The notes beneath the pieces were generated by a model, which saw only the letters and a program-made list of their open reading frames with translations, ran no database searches and was not told the DNA's origin. Source: Accumulibacter sp. (GTDB taxonomy: Bacteria > Pseudomonadota > Gammaproteobacteria > Burkholderiales > Rhodocyclaceae). Taken from it: a stretch of DNA of 47,248 bases. Positions 20,601 through 29,600 of this stretch are shown here, in pieces (position 1 is the first letter of the stretch; every line of letters begins with the position of its first letter). The stretch lies in contig NZ_JAMTDQ010000115.1 of assembly GCF_023806635.1 (NCBI RefSeq), positions 1-47,248 on the forward strand, read 5' to 3'. The position numbers and the translations under genes were made by a program.

Positions 20601-23600
20601 CAGTCTCCAGCGCCGCGAGCCATGCCGCCTGCCACTGGTCGGCATCGGCTGCGATCACCGACAGGCTCGCGGGAGCGTCCGGGTCGGCAAGGATCGCCGC
20701 GCGCAGCCTCTGCGCGTGCGCTGTTTGCTCGGCGATGAATTCGTCGCGGCCCAGTGCCGTGGCGCTGGCGACGAGGTCGAAGCGGAAGGGCATGGCCAGC
20801 GCTTCGAGAGACGTCAGATGTTCGCCTTCGACCCGCGACAGGAACCTGCGGCCGAGGTCGGCGGCGATGCGGTCGAGATCGGCAACCCCGCCGTCGAGGA
20901 GACCGAGCGCCTGCCATTCCGGATGCAGCGTGTACAGCCACGCACGCAGGCCGTCGAAGTCACGCGACAACCACTCCCTGAGGCCGGGATAGGTTTGCAG
21001 CCGCACGGCAGCGCCGGCGAAGCCGCCGCCCGCGAGGTCGAGTGCGTAGCCGGTGGCGATGTCATGCCCGTCGCTGTTGTTGACGCCCTCGATGCGCACC
21101 CAGGGGATGTCACTGCGGGCGAGACCCTGCGTCGGGGTCGGACCAAAGCTCAGCGTGTTGCCGGCGGCGTCTGCCGTCGGGCCGTCGGGCCGGCCGGCGA
21201 GCGAACTGCTGAAGACGAGATAGGGCAGCGGCAGGGCAGCGAGCAAATCCGGGCTGTACCCCATTTCGGGGACGCCGACGGAGAAGCGGACGTACGGCGT
21301 ATCGAGGTTGCCCAGACTCTGCAGCGAGACGCTGTAGGTGGCACCGTCACCGGGATCGAGGCTCCGCGGGCCGCCGACGGCGATCGTCACTTCGCTCGCC
21401 GCTGCCGGTTCGACGAGATAGCATTGCGGCTCGGTCACGCGCTGTCCGTCGGGGTTGATGACGCTCAGGTCGTAAAGCCCGGGCGGCAGGCGGCGGCTGT
21501 CGAAGATGGCCCGGATGTGGCTGCTGTCGAGGACCTGCCAGCGCTCGGGCTCGGCTTCGAAAACCCCGGGCCGCGACAGCCGGACCAGTGCTGCAGGATC
21601 GAAATGCGAGCCGCTGATGTCGATCGTGATCCAGGGTTGTGCGTCGTTGCCGATGCCGCCGTGGTCCGGGCTGATGCCGGTGACCGAAAGCGGCAACAGA
21701 TCCGCGCGCAGGCTGACCGCCTGGGCGGCGCCCGCCTGACGCGCCCGTGCCAGCACGTAGTAGTCGCCGGCACGGGTCGTGCTGACCACCGCCTGCTGAT
21801 CGGCGGCAACCGGGTTGCCGTGCGCCGCATCGAACTGATGGGCGCTGGGCGCGTCGGCGAAGCGAAGGTACAGCTCGTTGTCGCCGTGGTCGCTCGCGGC
21901 GTCGAGACTGACTCGCAGGCTTTCCCCGGGAGCGACGGCGATCCGGTAAAGGATCGGCCGGCCGGCAACGAGGGTCGTCGCCAGCGCACTGCCGAGCGGC
22001 AGTTCGGGAACGCTGACCTGCAGCGTACTGCCCGACGCGCCGTGGTTGTTGGCTTCGCCTGGCGACAGGGCGAGGCCGCTCGCGGCGGCGCTGCGGCTGC
22101 CCTCGAAGACTTCGTTGTACAGGTCGGTGCGGACGATGACCCGCCAGTTGCCGTCGCGCACGGGCGGCAGGCTGGCCGCCAGTGTGGCCGTATAGGTGGC
22201 GCCGCCGGCAAGGTCGCCACTGTGCGCGATCCTGCCGATCAGCAGGTCACCGACATCCCAGTCGCTGTCGGCCGAGAGATAGAGGGCATCGGTCCATTGG
22301 CCACGTGCCGGGTTGCTCGAGTCGTTGAACACCGAATACTCGATGCGAATCTCTTCGCCCACTTCGGCTCTGGCCGGCAGCAGCACGCTGCCCACCCTGA
22401 TGTCTGCGGCGGGCGGCGTCTCGACGAGCACCGGCTGCGGCGCGGCGCCGGCATTGTTGTCCTCGTTGCCCGACTCACGCAGCCTGCCGCTGTTGCCGCT
22501 GCCCCAGATGCGTGCCGGATCGCTGACGACGAAGACGTAGTATGCGCCGGCAAGATGGGCCGGGACAGCGAAGCTCTGCCGCGCAGCGTAGTGGTCTCCC
22601 GCCGCCAGCCCCTGGTCGTGGAGGCGGTAGCCGAGGTAGTGATCCTGGTCGAGGTCGAGGAAGCGGTCCCGGGAAAGGTAGACGAGGTCGTTCCAGGTTC
22701 CCTGGCTGCCGGGCGTGTCGCCACCACGGTTGGCAACCCGCCAGTCCACGACCAGGCTCTGTCCGGCCAGCACGCGCTCGGGCGCCGCGACTTCGGCCAC
22801 CTGCAGGTCGGGCGGCACGCCCGGTGTGATCGACAGTGAGGTCGCAGCCTGGTTGTTGCCCTCGTCGCGGAACTCGCGCACCAGGCCGGCGGCGTCGCCG
22901 ACGACCGCGAGCCCGGGCAGCCCGTCGCGGATCGTGCTGCGCTGCCGGCCGTCGCTGTTGATCGCGGTGTCGGCGCGGACGATGAGGTGGAAGTCGCCGC
23001 TGAGCGAATCGGGCAGCTCGAAGGTTGCCGAGGCGCTGTAGGATTCGCCCGGGCCGAGGACCTCCGCTCGTCCATCGGCGCCGATGCTGATGCGCTGTGC
23101 CGCCAGCCCGCCCGCTGCTCCGCCGGCGAGCAGCGCGAAATCCCCGTCGTCGAGCGAGGTGTCGCGCGACAGGTAGAGGCCATCGAACCAGGAACTGGCT
23201 CGCGTTTCGCGGCTGCCCCGGTTGCTGACCTGCCAGCTCACCGTCAGCTGGCTGCCGGCAACGACACTCGTCGCGCTGAGGCTGACGCCATCGACCTGCA
23301 GGTCGGCCTCGCGATAGCGGATCGTCAGCGCGGCGCTGCCGCGATTGTTGTCGTTTGCCGTTCCTTCATGGACCGATCGCGGAAAATACTGGTCACGTGC
23401 GCTGCCGTTGTCGCCGCCGCTGAGTTCGCTGCGCACCCGCTGCGGGTTTCCCGGTGCACCATCGGTGTTGGCGTCGGTGATGACGTAGAGATAGTGCTGG
23501 CCATCGCTGCCCGCCGGCAGGCGGACCGTCGCCGAGTTGCCGTAGCTGCCGCCGCTCCCGAGTCCGCCGCCGTTGGCGTGGACGAAGCTGCCGAGGAGGA

Positions 23601-26600
23601 GCGCGCGGTCTGCGTCGAAGACCGGGTCGCGGCTGAGGTAGACGGCATCGACCCACGAGCGGCTGCCCGCCCAGACGTCGGCGCCGAAGTTGCCGACGGT
23701 CCAGCTGATCCGCGTCTCCTCGCCCGAGAAGGCCGTGGACTCGGTGCGCACTTCGGTGACGCGCAGGTCGGCGGCGTGGCTGCTGACTAGCGACGCGTGG
23801 GCATCGCTGTTGTTCAGCTCGTTGGCTTCGGCGATCCGGTTGCCGCTGTCGGTGCGCACGATGAGGAAGCGGCCGCTCACCGACGGTGCCAGCAGCAGCG
23901 ACTGGCTGACCGTGTAGCCGTCGCCGTCGGCGAGCGTCCGGTCGACGCTGTGGTCGCCGAGGTGCCAGACGGTGCGCGCGAGCTGCCAGTCCGGGTTGTC
24001 GGCGAGGTAGACCGAATCGACCCAGTCGCCAGTGAAGCGCTCGCCGCGGTTGACGACGCGGTAGCTGTAGCCGTAGCTGCCGCCGGCGGTCGCCGTGTCC
24101 GGCGCCACGACTTCGGCGAGGACGAGATCCGGCGGTGTCGCGCCAAGGATGCCGATCGCCCGCGCGCGATGGTTGTTGCCGTCGATCTGCTGCGGGTCTT
24201 GCGGGTTGATCTGGCTCGCCAGCGTGTCCTCGAGGATCAGGTCGTACGTGTCGCTCCAGACGCTGAGATGGTACTGGCCCGAAGCCAGGCCGTCCGGCAG
24301 GCGGACCTGGACGCTGCGGCGATAGTCTTCGCCGGGATCGAGCTTGCCGACGTGCTCGAAGGTGCCGAGCAGGATGTCGCCCTTGAAGGCGCCCGGGCGG
24401 CGCTGATCGCGTGCCAGCCAGACGCTGTCGGTCCAGCTCTCGGTCGCGTCGGCTTCGCCGCGGGTGCGTGCGCTGCCGAGGTTGGCAACGCGGTAGCGGA
24501 CCTCGATGCTGGCGCCGTGCACGGCCTGGCTGGGGGCGACGACTTCGCTGGTGACCAGATCGGCGAAGGGCAGCGGGTCGATGGTGAACGGGACGGCGAG
24601 GACGTTGTTGGCTTCGTTCGGATGTTCGTCGATCTGGCCATTGGCGTCGGCGGCGACGATCAGGAAGGCATCGCCGCGCAGGCGCAGCGGAAGGTCGATG
24701 TTCGCCGTCGTCGCGCTATGGAATTCGCCCGGCGCGAGCGCGCCCGGGCTGGCGATCTCGCCGACGAGGAGGTCGTCGCTGCTGAGAAAGGCATCGAGCG
24801 AGAGGTATGCCTTGTCGATCCACAGGCCGCTGGTCGCGGCACTGCCGAAGTTGCCCGTCGTGTAGCGGATGGCCGTCGTGCCGCCGGCGGGGACGTGCTC
24901 GGCAACCTCGATCCGCGTCAGCCGCAGGTCCGGTCGCTGGCGCAGGCTGATGTCGAGCAGGCCGGCGGATAGCGTGGTGTTGTTGCCGGCGGCGCTGCCG
25001 TGCTCGTAGAGCTGGCGGCCCTGCGCGTCGGGTGCGGCGTTGCTCACCACCTGCAGGCGATACGGCCCTGCAATGCGTGCCGGCAGGCGAACCTGCTCGT
25101 TGCGGGTGTAGCGCTCGCCGGCTGCCAGACCGCGGTCGAAGGCGAAGCTGCCGAGCTCGATCGGCGCGCCGCCGCCCGCCGGCAAGAGCCGCAGCGAATC
25201 GCGCCAGCCGCTGGCAGCGGCCGCCACGCCCTGGTTGTAGACGGTCCACGAAACGTCGATCCAGTCACCTTCGACGGCCGACTGCGGCAGGCCGATGTGG
25301 TCGACGACGAGATCGGCCGTGTTCGAGAGCGCCACCGGGACTGCCGGCGAGTTGCCGTGGTTGTTGTCGCCGAAGATGAACTCGAACGGTCCGCCGGTGC
25401 GCACGTTGAGGTAATGGTCGCCAACGATGCCGTCGGGCAGCGTCAGTTCGACGCTGCGGCGGTAGCTCTCGCCAGCGGCGAGCTGGCCGATGTGCTGCGC
25501 CCAGCCGAAGCTCGCGACGCGGTCGCTGCCGTCGGCGTTGCGGCTGAGCCAGATTTCGTCGCGCCAGTCGGCGGTGTCGGTCGGACCGATGCCGCGGTTG
25601 GCCACCTCCCACTCGACGCGCAGCGGCTGCCCGCTCGCCGCGGCGCCGCTCGTTGCGACCGAGACGACCTGCAGGTCGGCGTAGGGACGCGGCATGAGGT
25701 CGATCGGCTGTGGCAGTCGCGCCGCGTTGTCGGCCTCGGAGAAATTCTCGAAGACCTCGTGCCGTGCGTCGGCGACGACGAACAGCCGGTAGCGGCCGGA
25801 CAGGCCGGCGGGCAGGACGATGTCGAGCGAGCGGCTCGCCGTCTCGCCGGCGGCGAGCAGCCCCTGCTGCCGGTGTTCGCCGACGACGCGATCGTCGCCG
25901 TTGCCGATCAGGTCGTCGCTCGACAGGACGACCTGTTCGCTCCAGGCGCTGCCGACGCCGGGCCCGGTCCCCACGTTGGCGACCGTCCAGTCGACGGTGA
26001 ACCGCGCCGGGTCGCCGATGACCCGCTGCGGTGCGCTGAGCGCGGTGACCGCCAGGTCGGCCCACGGCAACTGGTCGACGCGGGTCGTCCGTGCCTGCTG
26101 GTTGTCCTGTCGATCGCGGTCGTCGACCCGCTGCTCGGAGTCGGTGCTGACGACGATCTGGAAGTCGCCGCTCGACTCGAGCGGCAGGACGAACTCCGCG
26201 CTCGCGTCATAGCCGGCGCCGGCCGCCAGCCCGTGCTGATGCGCTTGCGTGGCGACGACCCGCCGGCTCGTCCCCTGCACGAGTTCGACGCGGTCGAGCC
26301 AGTCGCCGCTGGCGCTCGCGCCTCGGTTCTCGACGCGCCATTCGACGCGGATGCGGTCGCCGGAGCGGGCGATCTGCGGCGCCTGCAGGCTGGCGACGTG
26401 CAGGTCGGGACGCTGCACGCGCAGTGGCACGGCGGCCTCGTTGTTGTCCTCGCCGTTGCGTTCATCGACCGTGCCGTCGGCATCGCTGCGCACCAGCCAG
26501 CGGTAATCGCCGTCGGCAAGCCAGCCGGGCAGCGTGAGGTGGACGTCACGGGTGAGGCTCTCCTGCACCGCCAGGCTGGCATCGTGGCGTACCGCGGCGA

Positions 26601-29600
26601 GCTCGAGCAGGCCGCCGGCGGCGCCGCGATCGAGGTAGATGCGGTCCCACCAGCCGGCCGGGCTGGCGGCGGCGCCGACGTTGCGCAGCGTGTAGCGCAG
26701 TGTCGCGGCGTCGCCGGGGCGCAGCGTCGCCGCTGCGACGAGGTCGCCGGGGACCAGGTCGGGCGTCGGCCTGAGGTCGACGCGCAGGCGGTCGGGACTG
26801 GCGAGGAGATTGTTGTCGAGGCGCCGGCGGTCGCGCGCCGTTGCCTCGTCGACGCCGGCGTCGGCGTTGACCAGGAGCAGCACGAAGTACTCGCCGGCCA
26901 GATCGCGCGGCAGTTGCAGCGTGCTGCGGGCGTCGTAGGTCGCGCCGGCAGCGAGGATCCCCGAGTGCGCGACGGCGGCGGCGAGAACGATGTCGTCGGC
27001 GCTCGGCAGACGGTCGAGCGAGAGGAGCAGGCGATCGTTCCACTCGCCGCGGTCGCTGGCCGCGTTCCCCTGGTTGAGCACCTGCCATCCGACGCTGAGC
27101 GGCTCGCCGCTCCAGGCGGTGGCGGGAACATCGAGGCCGAGCGGCAACAGGTCGGGCTGCTGTGTGAGGAGCGAGTCGATGACGAGCTGCGCCCGGTTGT
27201 TGGTCTCGGCATTGCCGCTGCGATTGGCCTCGAACACCGTTCCCTGGCCGTCGAGCTGCTCGTCGACGCCGACGCGGATTTCGATCCGGCCACTGCCGCG
27301 GGCGCCGTCGGGCAGCCGCAGCGTGTGGCTGCGCTGCCGCGACGCGCCGGCGGCGAGCGGATCGTGGCCGGCTGGCGCGGGTTCGAAGGGCAGCAGGAGA
27401 TCGGCGAGCAATTCGCCGCTGTCGAGGTTCGTGATCTGCAGGCGGTCGTTCCAGGTGCTCGCCGTGGCGACGCCGCCGGCGTTGCGATCGTCCCAGAAGA
27501 CGGTCAGCTCTTCGCCGGCGGCGGCGGGAGCGGGCTGCGCGCGCAGGTTGGCGATGCTGAGGTCGGGGCCGTTGGCGATGCGCAGGACGACTTCGTTGTT
27601 GTCTTCGGCGCTGCCCTGCGGGTTGCCTTCGGCGATCGTCCCCTGCGCATCGGCGAGGATGCGGAAGCTGATGTCGCCGTGGCCGGCACTTCCCGCCGGC
27701 CACGGCAGCAGGACTGAGCGCCGGACGGACTCGCCGATGTCGAGGCTGCTCCTGCCCAAGCCGGGTCCGGTGGCGATCTCCAGGCGCAGGACGGTCTCGC
27801 CGGTCGTCTCGTTGCGCACTTCGACGAGTTCGCGCCAGGTGCCGCTGGCGGCGGCCTGCCCCGGGTTGGAAGTCCGCCACGAGACCGTCACCGCACTCGC
27901 TGCCGCCCAGTTGGCGTCCGGGGTGATGGCGAGGTCGCTGGATACGAGGTCGGGTCGCGGCTGGCTGGTGTCAGCGGCGCTGCCGACGAGGGCCTGCCGG
28001 AAGTGGGTTGCGGCTGGCGTGTCGCCGGTCTGCTGCGCGGACTGGACGAAGTGCCGTGGCGCTGGGTTGCCGGCTGTCGACGGCTGGCTGTCGCGACTGC
28101 CGAGGACGAAGCCGTTGCCGTAACTCCACACTTCCACCGTCGCGACGCCGCCCGCAGCGACGGTGCTGCGCAGCAGTTCGGTTGCGCCGAACGCGCGTCG
28201 CAGCGGCAGGTGATGGGCGTCGTCGCTCCAGGTGCCGAGGATGCTGTCGGTCGACCAGTAGCCGCCGGCGCCATCGCGGTGCCAGGTGGTGGCGACCGCC
28301 TGGTCGGCGCTGTCGCGCCAGATCTGCAGCAGCTCGTCGCAACCGTCGTCGTCGAAGTCGCCAGCCAGGAAGCGCTGCGCCTGCCGCGGACCGCCGAGCG
28401 GGATGGTGTCGGCGGCGGCAAAGTCGCCGCCCTGGCTGAGCCAGATGCTGAGCTGCTGTTCGCCCTGTTCATCCCGCCAGATGCGCAGCAGATCCTGGCG
28501 GTCGTCGCCGTCGGCATTGCCAGCGAGCAGCGCGACCTGCTGCGCCCAGATGCCGATTCCCTGCTGCGCGACCTGCCACGAGCCGTCGTCGCGTGGCGTC
28601 CAGGCGCTGAGCCAGGCGCCGTAGTCGCTGCCGAGCGGGTCCGCCAGCGGGTGCAACCGCAGCATGACGAGGTCGCTGCGGCCGTCGCCGTTGATTTCGA
28701 GCGGCAGGCGGATCGAGCCCGCGAGGCCTGCCCAGTCGGCATCCTGCGAGATGCCGCGCTGCAGGCCGCTGCCGTCGCTCGGCCAGAGCGTGAAACGCGT
28801 CGTGCCGTTGCCCGGCAGCCAGTGCACCAGGAGATCGGCACGGCCATCGCCGTCCGCGTCGGCGAGCGAATGGTCGCTGCCCGCCGGATAGCGGTCGAGG
28901 ACGCTGTCGGCCGACCACTCCAGGTGGTCGCCGCGGCTCAGCCAGAAGCTCGCGACGACGTTGCCGCCGGGCTGCCGGCTGATGACGCCGAGGTCACTCC
29001 AGCCGTCACCATCGACGTCGCCGGGCAGGTAGCGCGTGTCGGCCCGCCAGGCGCCGAGCTCGATCGTCTGCCCTGCCGCGAGGCCGCCGCCGCTGGCGAG
29101 CCACAGCCTGCCGACCGCCATGCCGTCGCCGCGGTGGCCGACCTCGAAGCCGTCATCCTGGCCGTCGCCGTCGAAATCGGCGGCAAGCCAGCGGAGATCG
29201 CCAAGCCAGCCGTTGCCGCCGACGAAGCCGAGGCTGTCCGCATGCCAGACGCCGATCTCGGCTTGGCCGTCGGGCCGTCGCCAGGTGCCGAGCAGGTCGG
29301 CTCGTGCGTCGCCGTCATGGTCCTGCAGGCGCCAGTCGATGCCGTCGCCCGGGGCGCCGAGCACCAGCTCGCCCTGCCGCTCGTAACGGAAACCTTCGCC
29401 CTGCTGCACCGCCCGCCAGGTGGTGGCGACGCTCCGACCTTGCGGATCGCGCCAGATCTGGACGAGGTCGCTGTCGCCATCGCCGTCGAGGTCGGCGGCG
29501 TCGAACCGCTGCGCCGGGCGCGGCGCTCCGAGCTGGCTGCTGCCGGCATCGTCGAAGAGGGCGCCGTTGCTCCGCCAGACGGTGGCCTGCAGGTTCCCCT

